Positions 47,540 to 56,653 of a DNA stretch of 64,000 nucleotides are shown here, one piece after another. The translations under genes were made by a program, and so were the position numbers. The notes under the pieces are model-generated. The model did not search any database. It was not told the DNA's origin and saw only the letters and a list, made by a program, of their open reading frames with translations. The stretch is from NCBI RefSeq assembly GCF_000708675.1, contig NZ_JELR01000002.1, positions 124,001 to 188,000 of the forward strand, written 5' to 3'. Origin of the DNA: Microbulbifer sp. HZ11. Its GTDB lineage: Bacteria > Pseudomonadota > Gammaproteobacteria > Pseudomonadales > Cellvibrionaceae. Positions within the stretch are counted from its first letter, which is position 1. The number at the start of each line of letters is the position of its first letter.

Positions 47540-49099
47540 ATGCGCCGTCGCTCTCTGAGCCTCTCTGCAAGTCTGCCCCTGTTTTTTGCTCTCGCCAGTT
47601 ATGCCGTAAACCTGCCGGCGGAGGAGTCTGACGAGAACGGCGAGCCGGTGGAAATCCAGCAGCCGCTTGAGGCGGTAACGGAAAAGCAACAACAGGAATC
47701 ACAGCCACAGGAATCAGAACAGCCCAAGAGTGATCCGCCCGCGCAAGGACTGAGTGAAGGCGAGCAGCTGGAAACCGATGCCCAGCCGGAAAAGCCGATG
47801 CCGAAGGCAAAAAGCATCGAGCTGGATAAGCCGGTCAGTGAACAGGAACTGGTAGCGCCCCCGCAAGCGGACAATACCGAAGCCAAGTCAGAAACCATGC
47901 CTCAGGTACCCGCCGAGAGCGCCGCCCCGGAAGCATCAGAGCCGGAAGAGCCCGTCGGCCAGCCTTTGCAATTACTCGGCTCGGAAGTGTCTCCGGCGAC
48001 CTCCACCCGCCTGGCCTGGTCTCCCAGCCAGCATTTTGAAGGGGTCTATAGCGCAACGCCGGTGCTGGTGGTCAACGGTGCCGAAGCCGGACCTACCCTG
48101 TGCCTGTTTGCCGCGATTCACGGTGATGAGCTGAATGGCATCGAAACCGTGCGCCGGGTGATGTACAACCTGAACCCGAAAACACTTAAAGGCGCGGTTA
48201 TCGGTGTCCCCATCGTCAACCTGCAGGGGTTTCACCGCGGCTCCCGTTATCTCACTGACCGCCGGGATCTGAACCGCCACTTCCCCGGCCATCAGCAGGG
48301 CTCATCCGCCTCCCGTATCGCACGTTCGTTTTTCGATGAAGTAGTCACTCACTGTAACGCCATTGTGGATCTGCACACCGGCTCCTTCTACCGCACCAAC
48401 CTGCCGCAGCTGCGCGGCGACCTGACGAATCCGAAAGTGGTAAAACTCACCAAGGGCTTCGGTTCCACCGTGGTGCTGCACAGCGACGGCGCCGAGGGCA
48501 CTCTGCGCCGTGCGGCAGTAGAAGCCGGTATTCCCACGGTCACATTAGAGGCCGGCGCGCCCATGGTGCTGGACGAACCCTCCGTCAGCCACAGCGTAAA
48601 AGGTATTCGCACCCTGTTGAACCAATTGGGGATGGTGAGCAAATTCCGCCTGTGGGGTGACCCCGAGCCGGTGTACTACAACTCCACCTGGCAACGCGCC
48701 ACCACCGGCGGCATTATTTTCAGTAAGGTGGAGCTGGGTGAATCCGTCAGCAAAGGGGACCTATTGGGAACGGTAACCAACCCCATCACCAACGTCCGCA
48801 AGGAAATCCGCTCCGAATACAACGGCCGCATTCTGGGTATGGCGATGAACCAGGTGGTGCAACCGGGCTTTGCCGCCTACCACATAGGCATTCAGGCACC
48901 GGAAGAACAGATTCCGGCACCAGAGGAGGTTACAGCGGAAGCAGAGCCCGTTTCTGCAGAAACGGGAGCAGGAGCGGCAACCGCCACCCCCTCAACAGAA
49001 GCCGCGTCAGAAGATTCAAACGGGAGCCATGACGAAACACCGCTGAACAAGAGCGGCGAATCAACCATGGATCCTGATGAGGATCGCGAGGAAGACTGA
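47540..49099 (+). CDS. Exported M14-type succinylglutamate desuccinylase/aspartoacylase-like protein
   Basis: 519 residues from the ATG at 47540 (GGAG 7 bases upstream). Signal peptide (RRRSLSLSASLPLFFALASYAVNLPA), an acidic Glu/Gln/Pro-rich stretch (~25-140), a zinc carboxypeptidase-like domain with H194-x-x-E197 (AAIHGDELNG) and H279 (VDLHTGSFY), a downstream lipoyl-like beta domain (GGIIFSKVELGESVSKGDLL) and an acidic low-complexity tail. Such proteins hydrolyse N-acyl amino acids or peptide-like bonds; being exported, this one may act on the wall or on external amides. Substrate unknown. Confidence 0.82.
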   Translation: MRRRSLSLSASLPLFFALASYAVNLPAEESDENGEPVEIQQPLEAVTEKQQQESQPQESEQPKSDPPAQGLSEGEQLETDAQPEKPMPKAKSIELDKPVSEQELVAPPQADNTEAKSETMPQVPAESAAPEASEPEEPVGQPLQLLGSEVSPATSTRLAWSPSQHFEGVYSATPVLVVNGAEAGPTLCLFAAIHGDELNGIETVRRVMYNLNPKTLKGAVIGVPIVNLQGFHRGSRYLTDRRDLNRHFPGHQQGSSASRIARSFFDEVVTHCNAIVDLHTGSFYRTNLPQLRGDLTNPKVVKLTKGFGSTVVLHSDGAEGTLRRAAVEAGIPTVTLEAGAPMVLDEPSVSHSVKGIRTLLNQLGMVSKFRLWGDPEPVYYNSTWQRATTGGIIFSKVELGESVSKGDLLGTVTNPITNVRKEIRSEYNGRILGMAMNQVVQPGFAAYHIGIQAPEEQIPAPEEVTAEAEPVSAETGAGAATATPSTEAASEDSNGSHDETPLNKSGESTMDPDEDREED

Positions 49100-49101
49100 A
49101 A

Positions 49102-49803
49102 CTATTTATTACCCGGGCTCACACGATCAATAATCCGTATCGGATCCGGGCGCAACGGCTCAGGTTGTAGCGTAATATGCTGAATGGCGAATCGCTCCAT
49201 CAGTGTCTTTCGCAGGCGCCCCAGTACATCTGGCCATGCTGCGAGGTCGTCCACAACAATATGGGCAGACAGTGAAATCATATTGCTGTCCAGACGCCAG
49301 ATATGCAGATCGTGCACTGACCGCACCCCCTCTTCCGCTGCCATAGCTTCCCCAATCACCGGCAAGCTCAGCTCTCGCGGTACCCGGTGCAGTACCCAGG
49401 CCACGGCAATATTGACCATCAGCCCGATGGCCGCGATCACCATCACCATGCCACCCTGCACCGGCTGCGGGTCCCGCAGGCGATCAAAAGCGGCAATGGA
49501 AATTCCGATAACGATCAACAGCATCAACACCGCATTGGTCAAAGCAGCGAGCACTTCCGCGCGCCCCCAACCAAATGACATTTCCCGGCTGGCAGGTTTC
49601 TGTGCAAGTAATGCGGCAACTGCACCCAGGGCAAGCGAGAAGGAATCGGTGAGCATATGCCCAGCATCGCCGAGCAGTGCCAGGGAACCGGAAATCCAGC
49701 CGCCGATGGCTTCGACCATGGCGAAGGCGAGTGTGATGATGAGCCCCCAAATCAGGGGCCTGAGATGTTCACTGCCACGGTGATGATGGGCGTGATCGTG
49801 CAT
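49102..49803 (-). CDS. Cation diffusion facilitator missing helices 5-6
   Basis: 233 residues. His-rich N-terminus (MHDHAHHHRGSEH), helices 1-4 of a ZitB/CzcD-type zinc exporter with the H49-x3-D53 site (GDAGHMLTD), then the cytoplasmic domain (SVHDLHIWRLDSNMISLSAHIVV). Between residues 140 and 141 (VAWVLHR|VPRELSL) about 70 residues usual in the family are absent, including helices 5 and 6 and the second HxxxD half of the transport site. The join near 49383 has GTACCC repeated 12 bp apart. The frame is intact, but metal transport would be expected to fail. Convergent with the M14-like gene, 2 bp apart. Confidence 0.8.
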   Translation of the reverse strand: MHDHAHHHRGSEHLRPLIWGLIITLAFAMVEAIGGWISGSLALLGDAGHMLTDSFSLALGAVAALLAQKPASREMSFGWGRAEVLAALTNAVLMLLIVIGISIAAFDRLRDPQPVQGGMVMVIAAIGLMVNIAVAWVLHRVPRELSLPVIGEAMAAEEGVRSVHDLHIWRLDSNMISLSAHIVVDDLAAWPDVLGRLRKTLMERFAIQHITLQPEPLRPDPIRIIDRVSPGNK

Positions 49804-49988
49804 GGAGTTCTTTCCGATTGACGGAGGAGTTCATATGGTCAGCATCCATAGTGGGGTTCAACAAGTTGTCACTTTTCCCCGGTACTCTGTCCTGTACAAG
49901 AATATTAGTAGACTCGCACGCAGGGTTGTTTTGCTTACCTATGGCTACCAAATAAATTGCGAGCGCCTCACCGGGGACAACAGGGCAG

Positions 49989-50528
49989 ATGGAGCGTGGA
50001 TCGGCACTTTTAGGGGGAGCAGCCTCGACAGCACAGGATGAGACCTTCAGCAACCTGCTGGCAGAAAAGCCCAGTCTGCTCGCGTTTATCCGCAGGCGCA
50101 CGCGAAATGTTTGTGAGGCCGAAGATATCTACCAGGAAGCCATGATCCGAGTAACCCACAAACTGCAGAAAGGCGCAGTGCCGGAAAATCCGCTCGGCTA
50201 TCTGTACCGGGTAACCGCCAATCTGATTAACGATATCCAGCGCCAGAAAACACAACCCACCGAGGCACTGGACGATGTGGCTGACAGCTTACATTGCCAG
50301 CAACCACAGCCGGACCAGCAATTGCATGACCAGCAACACCTGGCACTATTCGTCAAACAACTGAACGAACTACCGATGGCACTCAGAACCATGATCGTGA
50401 TGAACAAGGTTCATGGCGTCACCATCAAGCAGATCGCCCAGCAATTCGGTCTCACCACCAAAGCGGCGGAAAAGCAGATCAATCGGGCCATTAAAAGTAT
50501 CGAAGCAAGAATGCGCCAGCAGTTTTAG
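49989..50528 (+). CDS. ECF sigma factor (FecI-like)
   Basis: 179 residues. Sigma region 2 (LLAFIRRRTRNVCEAEDIYQEAMIRVTHKL, LGYLYRVTANLINDIQR) and region 4 (LPMALRTMIVMNKVHGVTIKQIAQQFGLTTKAAEKQINRAI). FecI-type sigma factors respond to TonB receptors with an N-terminal signalling domain through a FecR protein; both such partners follow here. 32 bp before fecR. The 185 bp upstream shows no convincing promoter. Confidence 0.9.
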   Translation: MERGSALLGGAASTAQDETFSNLLAEKPSLLAFIRRRTRNVCEAEDIYQEAMIRVTHKLQKGAVPENPLGYLYRVTANLINDIQRQKTQPTEALDDVADSLHCQQPQPDQQLHDQQHLALFVKQLNELPMALRTMIVMNKVHGVTIKQIAQQFGLTTKAAEKQINRAIKSIEARMRQQF

Positions 50529-50560
50529 CGCAAGCCCTGAACCAGACACCAGTGACACCC

Positions 50561-51550
50561 ATGAACAGAGAACGCCCGCTCAGCGAGCAGGAAGAACAGA
50601 GAATTTACCGCTGGATCGTTCACGGCGGCGCCGAACAGGCCGATGCCGAAACACACCTGCAGCACCAGAATTGGCTGCAGGAGAATCCGGCCCGCCAGCG
50701 CAAAGCCAGCCAGGTAGATGGCGTCTGGAACCACCCGGACTTCGAGAAAGCCGTGCGCCTGGTTGCGGGCAGCACCCCCGCCGAGGCCATGCTCGCCGCG
50801 CCAGCGCCCCGGCGAGCAGGCCATCGCTGGCCCCTCACTGCCGCCGCGGGGTTCCTGATTGCCATTTCCATCACCGTCCTGCTGCAGCCGTTCAGCACCG
50901 GGCAGGATCCCGACACTCAGGTTTACGCTACCGAGCGCCAGCAGACCCGCCACACCGCACTGGCCGATGGCAGCACCCTCGATCTCAGCGCTCAATCCCG
51001 GGTGGCGGTGGATTACAGCGAGCGCAAGCGCCATATCCGCCTGTACGACGGCGAGGCACGCTTTACCGTGGCCAAAGACAGAGAGCGTCCCTTCGTAGTG
51101 GAATCTCTCCAGGCATCGATCAAAGCACTGGGGACCATATTCAACGTAGACCAGCGCGGTGATGTCACCGAACTTACGGTGCTGGAGGGATTGGTGTCGG
51201 TACACCCGCACAATCAACCGGGCAACACTCGCCATGTAGCCGCCGGCGAACGCGTGCGCATCGCCGGCGACGCCATCGGCCGCGTGCAGAAATTCGACCT
51301 GCACAACTACCGGGATTGGCTGCAGGGGCTGGTGCAGGTGGAGGATATACGGCTGGAAGAACTACTGGTGGAGTTCAACCGCTACGCGGATACGCCCGTG
51401 ACCGCGGCCGATTCCCGCACCCGCAACCTGCGCGTCGGAGGTACCTTCGATCTGCAGGATATGCACAGCAACCTGCAGATCCTCGCTGCCCTGCACGGAC
51501 TGGAAATCGCGGAAACCGGGAGCGGAATCGTTTTGCGCAGCGGGCCCTAG
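50561..51550 (+). CDS. FecR-like anti-sigma/sigma-regulator
   Basis: About 329 residues. N-terminal cytoplasmic sigma-binding part (EQRIYRWIVHGGAEQADAETH, WLQENPARQRKASQVDGVWN), one membrane helix (WPLTAAAGFLIAISITVLL), FecR periplasmic domain (HTALADGSTLDLSAQSRVAV ... FTVAKDRERPFVVES ... GTIFNVDQRGDVTELTVLEG) and a C-terminal domain resembling the secretin/TonB short fold (LEELLVEFNRYADTPVTAAD). Relays the receptor signal to the sigma factor. The tail faces the receptor gene, which is convergent 50 bp away. Confidence 0.9.
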   Translation: MNRERPLSEQEEQRIYRWIVHGGAEQADAETHLQHQNWLQENPARQRKASQVDGVWNHPDFEKAVRLVAGSTPAEAMLAAPAPRRAGHRWPLTAAAGFLIAISITVLLQPFSTGQDPDTQVYATERQQTRHTALADGSTLDLSAQSRVAVDYSERKRHIRLYDGEARFTVAKDRERPFVVESLQASIKALGTIFNVDQRGDVTELTVLEGLVSVHPHNQPGNTRHVAAGERVRIAGDAIGRVQKFDLHNYRDWLQGLVQVEDIRLEELLVEFNRYADTPVTAADSRTRNLRVGGTFDLQDMHSNLQILAALHGLEIAETGSGIVLRSGP

Positions 51551-51599
51551 TGGTCCATGCGGAAAGTTGTGTAACTGCTCGCTTCGCCAAAGCGGCCCG

Positions 51600-54524
51600 C
51601 TAAAACTCCACCCCCACCCGCAACTGATACCGGCGCCCGGATTGATACGCCATAAACGTCTCCTCGCCCTGGGAATAACGCCGCGTGTCATCCAGCAAAT
51701 TCTCCACAGACAAGGTCGCGTACATGCCATCCAATACGGGCGTGTTGACGATCAGCGCGAGGCTGTCGTACGGATCGCGGTACACATCCGGCACATTTCG
51801 ATTGTTACTTACAATCTCCAGTTCCCGGCCCGCGCGCTTGTACAACAGCGATACCCCGCACTCGCTGCCCAGGTGACGGTATTGCAGCTGCAGGCTGCCC
51901 AGATACGCGGGCTGCCCCTGCAGCGGGCGGCTTCCTCCTTCGCGCCAGTGGCCCGAGGGAATCGTCACATCCGAGACCATACTCGCATAGCTGGACTGCA
52001 GCACCAGCCGGTGGCTGTCGGCAAAAACCCGCTGATAATCAAGCTCCCATTCCACACCGTATAACCGCGCCGACCTGGAGTTGGCATAGCTGTAAATATT
52101 GAACGCGTGGCTGTTGTTGATAACAGGATCGAAAAATACACCTTCGATCGGATTGTCGATGGTTTTGTAGAAGCCGAGCAGTTTCATATCCAGGCCCAGG
52201 AGGTCATTGCGATACCGCCAGCGCAGGTCCCAGTTTTGCGCCGCGGCCATCTGCAGATTGGGATTGCCGGAAATTTCGATACGCAGATCGGTGTCTTCGT
52301 AACGCCGCGGCATCAGCTCATTGACCCCGGGCCACACCGCCGTTTCACTGTACCCCAGGTGCAGCTCCTGCTGCGCGGGCGGGTCAGGCACATACCCCAG
52401 CGCAGCGGAATACAGACTCTGCGTACCGTCCATCAGCGGCACCCACGACTGCGGCTGCGCATCCCAGAAATCCGCATCCACCCCATCCCGCTCGCGCCGA
52501 ACCCCCAACACGAGCTGCCAACGTTCGTCGAAGCGCGTGTCCGCCAGTACGTAGCTCGCGTGGTTGCGATGTTGTGCCGCGTAAAAACTGCCATCCAGTT
52601 CCGGGGGGCTCACAATCAGTTTCAGGTCGTCATCCAGCAGGAAACCGTCGCCACCGGGCGCGCCGAGAATCATTTCCGGTGTCAGAATATCCATGGGGTT
52701 GGTCTGCGCCATCCGTTCCCGGTCCTGTTCGATATCCCCCTTGGCGATAAAGGTGTACTCCAGCAGATAGCCGTCCTGACGCGCTTTCAGCCGCTCCAGC
52801 CCGGATTTCAGTTCTCCGCTCCAGTTATCTCCCCATTCCCACAAGTAAGCACCGCTTACACCGGCACTCAGGGTTTCCTCACGCATTTCTTCCCAGGACA
52901 CCTCAAACTGGTTGTAGCCTGGCTCGAAATAATAGGAATCGAAAAGACTGTTGCGCCGGTAGCGATAGCGCACATCAAAGGGACGGGTATAACGAGACTG
53001 CGCGGAGGTCAGGTGCCAGTTCAGCGCGATGCGCTCTTCCGGGCCAATAAAGTGATGCCCGTAAAACTGCCACAGCGCCATCTGGGTTTCGGTCCAGTTG
53101 GACAGGCTGCGCAGGCTGCCACTGCCGGCATAGTCGCCGAAGCCGTCGCGCTCGCGGGTTTCGATCTGCTCGGCGCGGTTCACACTCTGGCGCAGCAGCA
53201 GGAGATTACTGCCCAGTTGATGCCGCTCATCCAGCCCATAGCCCAGTGCCAGCAGCGCATTCAGATTGATGACATTTTCCAGCCGCCGGTGGTTACCGTC
53301 TTCCGTGGCGTAAAGACTGCCGGCGCTGTCTCCGTCTGCAGCGACAGAAAAGCGGTTCAGCACCTGAGACAAGAGTGCCCGCTGTTGCCATTCGTTCTGG
53401 TAACCGAGGGAGCCGGTCAGCCCCCAGTGGTGACGCCCGCGCTGCCAGGCGCGGCCACCGCTCAGGCTCAGCAGCCCGTCCACTCCGGCAGTGCCGTGGT
53501 AAATACCTGGATTGCGCGCACCATCCGCGCTGTTCAGAATCGCCTCTCCTGCCGCCTTGCGCTGCGCCGCCTCCCAATCGTCCGGGCTGCCCAGCCGCGC
53601 GTTCTTCGCCAGCACCTTTGGCAGTGCGCGGCCGCCGTCGTCGTAACCCAGCCAGTCATGCCCACCGGTGTAACCGCGGATCACCGGCGAGCCCGTTGTG
53701 CCGCTGCGGTAGCCACCGCCGGAAACCAGTGTGAGGTAGGGGGTTTCGGGAATACGCCGGGTTTCGATATTCACCACACCCGCGCTGGCATTGCCCGGTG
53801 CATCCGCAAATACCGATTTGCGCAGATCCACTTGATTCAGAATATTCACCGGAAACACATCCAGTGGCACCCGCTGGCCGGAGGGCTCAAGGCTCGGAAT
53901 GGTGGCACCATTCAACCGCACCGACTGGTAGCGCCCTTTCATACCGCGAATCACCGCATAGCGCTCCTGCTCCAGTTTTACCCCGGAGATCAGCTCCAGT
54001 GCAGAGGCGAGATCGGTAATGCCGAGGGAGTGAATGCGCTCATAGTCCAACACCGCGTCGGCGCTGCCCTGGTAGCGGCCAAACTGGTTGCCGCTGCCTG
54101 TGGCCAGCTGTGCCACATACGGGCTGGCCTCCACGCTCACTTCGGCAATCGAGGGGGGTGGTACTGGCGCTGGCGGGGCGGCTTTTGTCTGCGCAGGCTC
54201 GGCCCGGTAAACCACCAGGGTATCGTTGATCACCCGGTACGCCAGGCGGTTGGGCGCCAGCAGCTGGCTCGCCATTTTTTCCAGTGAGGGGGTTGGGGAT
54301 GAGCAATCCGGCTGCCATACCACCCGCTCGCCCTTTACAAGCTCGGGTATGGTGACCAGATGGTAGCCGGTTGCCTTCGCCAGTGCCTCGAGCGCCGATA
54401 GCAGGCTGCGCTCCTGATCCGCGGCACGGGTATCACAGGGCTGCCCCACCGCCGGCGGGGAAACGAGGGGCCCTAGACAGACACAGCACAGAGCCAGCGG
54501 ACGCAGTGCACAGGGAATAAACAG
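51600..54524 (-). CDS. TonB-dependent receptor with signalling (STN) domain
   Basis: Up to 974 residues. STN domain (SLLSALEALAKATGYHLVTIPELVKG ... MASQLLAPNRLAYRVINDTLVVY), a Pro/Ala spacer, plug domain (IHSLGITDLASALELISGVKLEQE, AVIRGMKGRYQSVRLNGATI, PLDVFPVNILNQVDLRKS) and a ~700-residue barrel ending in VEF. The first GTG (54449) would leave no signal peptide. In frame upstream lies a hydrophobic leader (LFIPCALRPLALCCVCLGPL) beginning at CTG 54524, 5 bases after GGAG, with no ATG/GTG/TTG between it and the stop. I take CTG as the likely start. The STN domain fits signalling through the convergent fecR/fecI. Confidence 0.88.
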   Translation of the reverse strand: MFIPCALRPLALCCVCLGPLVSPPAVGQPCDTRAADQERSLLSALEALAKATGYHLVTIPELVKGERVVWQPDCSSPTPSLEKMASQLLAPNRLAYRVINDTLVVYRAEPAQTKAAPPAPVPPPSIAEVSVEASPYVAQLATGSGNQFGRYQGSADAVLDYERIHSLGITDLASALELISGVKLEQERYAVIRGMKGRYQSVRLNGATIPSLEPSGQRVPLDVFPVNILNQVDLRKSVFADAPGNASAGVVNIETRRIPETPYLTLVSGGGYRSGTTGSPVIRGYTGGHDWLGYDDGGRALPKVLAKNARLGSPDDWEAAQRKAAGEAILNSADGARNPGIYHGTAGVDGLLSLSGGRAWQRGRHHWGLTGSLGYQNEWQQRALLSQVLNRFSVAADGDSAGSLYATEDGNHRRLENVINLNALLALGYGLDERHQLGSNLLLLRQSVNRAEQIETRERDGFGDYAGSGSLRSLSNWTETQMALWQFYGHHFIGPEERIALNWHLTSAQSRYTRPFDVRYRYRRNSLFDSYYFEPGYNQFEVSWEEMREETLSAGVSGAYLWEWGDNWSGELKSGLERLKARQDGYLLEYTFIAKGDIEQDRERMAQTNPMDILTPEMILGAPGGDGFLLDDDLKLIVSPPELDGSFYAAQHRNHASYVLADTRFDERWQLVLGVRRERDGVDADFWDAQPQSWVPLMDGTQSLYSAALGYVPDPPAQQELHLGYSETAVWPGVNELMPRRYEDTDLRIEISGNPNLQMAAAQNWDLRWRYRNDLLGLDMKLLGFYKTIDNPIEGVFFDPVINNSHAFNIYSYANSRSARLYGVEWELDYQRVFADSHRLVLQSSYASMVSDVTIPSGHWREGGSRPLQGQPAYLGSLQLQYRHLGSECGVSLLYKRAGRELEIVSNNRNVPDVYRDPYDSLALIVNTPVLDGMYATLSVENLLDDTRRYSQGEETFMAYQSGRRYQLRVGVEF

Positions 54525-54694
54525 AAAAACTCCGGGAACCGCAAAGTTAGGGGGACTTTACAACCTTGGCTCCCGGATAGTCGCAAATGGCTGTTGCGGA
54601 AAAATGACAAATTGACGGACACCCTGTATCCCGGGTTACCAAGCCACAGGGTCACAGCCCATGCCTCACACGCCAATTCCGCACAGCCCCGACA

Positions 54695-55258
54695 TCAGAA
54701 CTCTGAATCTGACGTCTTATCGACAAAAATCTGCACACCGCTGAACGAGAAAGTACCCAGCGGTTCAATACCCAGCAGACAGCTCAGGGTGGATACCGGC
54801 TCTTTGTTGAACAAAGTAGTAATGACCTGATTGTTGATGAACTCACCGATCAGCACATCGCCTTTGTAGGCACCGAGGGGGGCGCGCTCGCTCACCGCGG
54901 GCTCCAGGGTAACAAAATCGAACCCGCCATAATTCCAGGCCACAGACTGAAACAGGGAGAAGCTCTGCAGGGCGCAGTTCGCAATGCCGCCACCAGAAAT
55001 GACAACTTGCGCTTCGGCACCATCCACCGGGCCATTCTCGTCCACACAGGCAGAAATAGAGGCCTCTCCATAAACCTCATGCCACGCGTCTTCTTTTTCC
55101 AGCGGCGCCTGGAAAGACAGAAAGCCGGAAATGGCACACATACGGCCACTGACTTCCTGCGCCTGTACCGACCCAGCAGAAAACAGGGACGCGCCGATTA
55201 CCACCACCACAGGGCCCAGCAACTTGGACAAATCCAAACTGGCAATTACCTTTTTCAT
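54695..55258 (-). CDS. Small exported protein of unknown function
   Basis: 186 residues from the ATG at 55258 (GGAG 6 bases upstream). Signal peptide (GPVVVVIGASLFSAGSVQAQE), then a beta-rich mature part with four cysteines (GRMCAISGFL, SISACVDENG, IANCALQSF, LSCLLGIEP) that could form two disulfides. I do not recognise the family. It lies between a beta-helix protein and a TonB receptor gene on the same strand, so it may belong to the same uptake system. Confidence 0.7.
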   Translation of the reverse strand: MKKVIASLDLSKLLGPVVVVIGASLFSAGSVQAQEVSGRMCAISGFLSFQAPLEKEDAWHEVYGEASISACVDENGPVDGAEAQVVISGGGIANCALQSFSLFQSVAWNYGGFDFVTLEPAVSERAPLGAYKGDVLIGEFINNQVITTLFNKEPVSTLSCLLGIEPLGTFSFSGVQIFVDKTSDSEF

Positions 55259-55335
55259 AGCGAACTCCAAATGGAATCAAATTGTTTATTGCGTCTTAAG
55301 TTTTCAACGCACACATCCATTCACAAGGCAATCTG

Positions 55336-55360
55336 AAAAAGCGCAGGCAATGCCTGCGCT
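55336..55360 (-). terminator. Terminator after the single-module beta-helix gene
   Basis: GCGCAGGCA/TGCCTGCGC stem (tight loop) followed by TTTTT on the minus strand, 37 bp beyond the stop codon at 55397. Expression of the next gene would need read-through or its own promoter. Confidence 0.7.
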
Positions 55361-55396
55361 CAACAAACTACAACGTCTTATTCAACAAAATTCAGA

Positions 55397-56653
55397 TTAC
55401 GGGCAAGACGGAGCCGCCGCCCAAAAGGTGCTGGCGGTAAAACCGGTTGCGCTGCTGTTGGACGCCGGCAGGTTCCAGGCAGTGGGACCTGCATGAGTAG
55501 CATCACAGCCGTACTCGATCACACTCCAGTGCGAACCACCGGCAACTGCGGAATCGGTGCGCATGCACTTCACCGGGCTGTCGTAACCAGCGCCGATCAC
55601 CACGTTGGTGAACATACCGTCGGTACCCTGCTTCAGGTCAAAGGGAATACCGGAAGCCGCGGGCGCGGTGCTGCCGACAAAATCAATGCTCATGTTCGAC
55701 ACGATACCTTTGGAGCGCGGCAGGGCATTGGCATTGTCCGGGTTATTGGCCAGCTCAAGACCGTAGCCGGCACCGTCATTCTGCTTGATGTTCACATTGG
55801 ACAGAACACCCTGGTACCCCAGGTCCCAATCCACGCTGTCGTCTTCGTTGCAGGCCATCCACATATTGCTGATGCCAACGTTGCCACCAAAGAACTCGAC
55901 GCCGTCATCCGCGTTGCCCTGCACGTGGATGTTGTTGATGGTGGTCGTGCTGCTGACCGCATACAGCGTCAGGCCATTGATCTCGTTACCATCAGAAATC
56001 ACGTGGCCGCCCTCGGCGATAACCACATATTCCAAGGTACCGCTGCTCATGGCATTCGGCGCAGACAGGTGGCCACTGCCGAAGTAAGCCGCACTGGCAA
56101 CACCTTCCATGGTGCAGACATCACCCATCTGGCCACCGCTAATGGCGCCGCTCGGGCAGGCGTTGCTCTCGCCGAAACCGGCCACTACCAGACCGCCCCA
56201 CTCACCGGAGCCGTCATAGCCAGCATCGAGAGAGGAGAAAATGATCGGGTCGTTGGCGGTACCCTGTGCATCAATCTGTGCACCGCGGGAAATGATCAGT
56301 GCGGATGCGCTATCGACGGCACCGGCGATCTGGGCACCGGCTTCGATCTGCAGCACGGTATTGTCAACGGTGCTCGGATCGGCGTTCTGGGTATTGCCAT
56401 TACCGACGACCACGATACCCGGCAGCGTCCAGATGATCTGCTCACCTTCGTAGTCGCCATCCGCTACTTCTTTTGCCAGCACAACGGTATCGTCTTCAAC
56501 GATAGACAGCGGCAGCTCACACAGAACCGGCCCCTCGGAAACCTGATCCCAGGTACCGTTAAAGTTACACTCTTCGTCAAGACCGAGATCGGTAACGGCG
56601 TATGACATTGAAGCCAGCGCCATCAGGCTGACAGACAGAATTGTCTTTTTCAT
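55397..56653 (-). CDS. Exported beta-helix-like protein, single module
   Basis: 418 residues from the ATG at 56653 (AAGGA 8 bases upstream). Signal peptide (KKTILSVSLMALASMSYA), no lipobox. The body has the feel of a right-handed beta-helix: LQIEAGAQIAG, SALIISRGAQIDAQGTANDP, GEWGGLVVAGFG, LEYVVIAEGG, INGLTLYAVSSTTTINNIHV, VEFFGGNVGISNMW, VDWDLGYQGVLSNV, LPRSKGIVSNMSID. The same series occurs three times in the lipoprotein at 57042. It recalls secreted proteins next to SusC-like genes in Bacteroidota (from memory). Probably binds the ligand of the neighbouring TonB receptor; no catalytic motif is visible. Confidence 0.75.
   Translation of the reverse strand: MKKTILSVSLMALASMSYAVTDLGLDEECNFNGTWDQVSEGPVLCELPLSIVEDDTVVLAKEVADGDYEGEQIIWTLPGIVVVGNGNTQNADPSTVDNTVLQIEAGAQIAGAVDSASALIISRGAQIDAQGTANDPIIFSSLDAGYDGSGEWGGLVVAGFGESNACPSGAISGGQMGDVCTMEGVASAAYFGSGHLSAPNAMSSGTLEYVVIAEGGHVISDGNEINGLTLYAVSSTTTINNIHVQGNADDGVEFFGGNVGISNMWMACNEDDSVDWDLGYQGVLSNVNIKQNDGAGYGLELANNPDNANALPRSKGIVSNMSIDFVGSTAPAASGIPFDLKQGTDGMFTNVVIGAGYDSPVKCMRTDSAVAGGSHWSVIEYGCDATHAGPTAWNLPASNSSATGFTASTFWAAAPSCP

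Noticed and set aside
49804-49988. MerR-type operator upstream of the CDF gene
   Set aside because: I looked for the long-spacer promoter with dyad symmetry typical of zinc or copper regulators and found only weak, unconvincing matches.
52107-54287. 726-codon open frame antisense to the STN receptor
   Set aside because: It mirrors the GC-rich codon pattern of a clear TonB receptor on the other strand, has no ribosome site and no recognisable protein motif.
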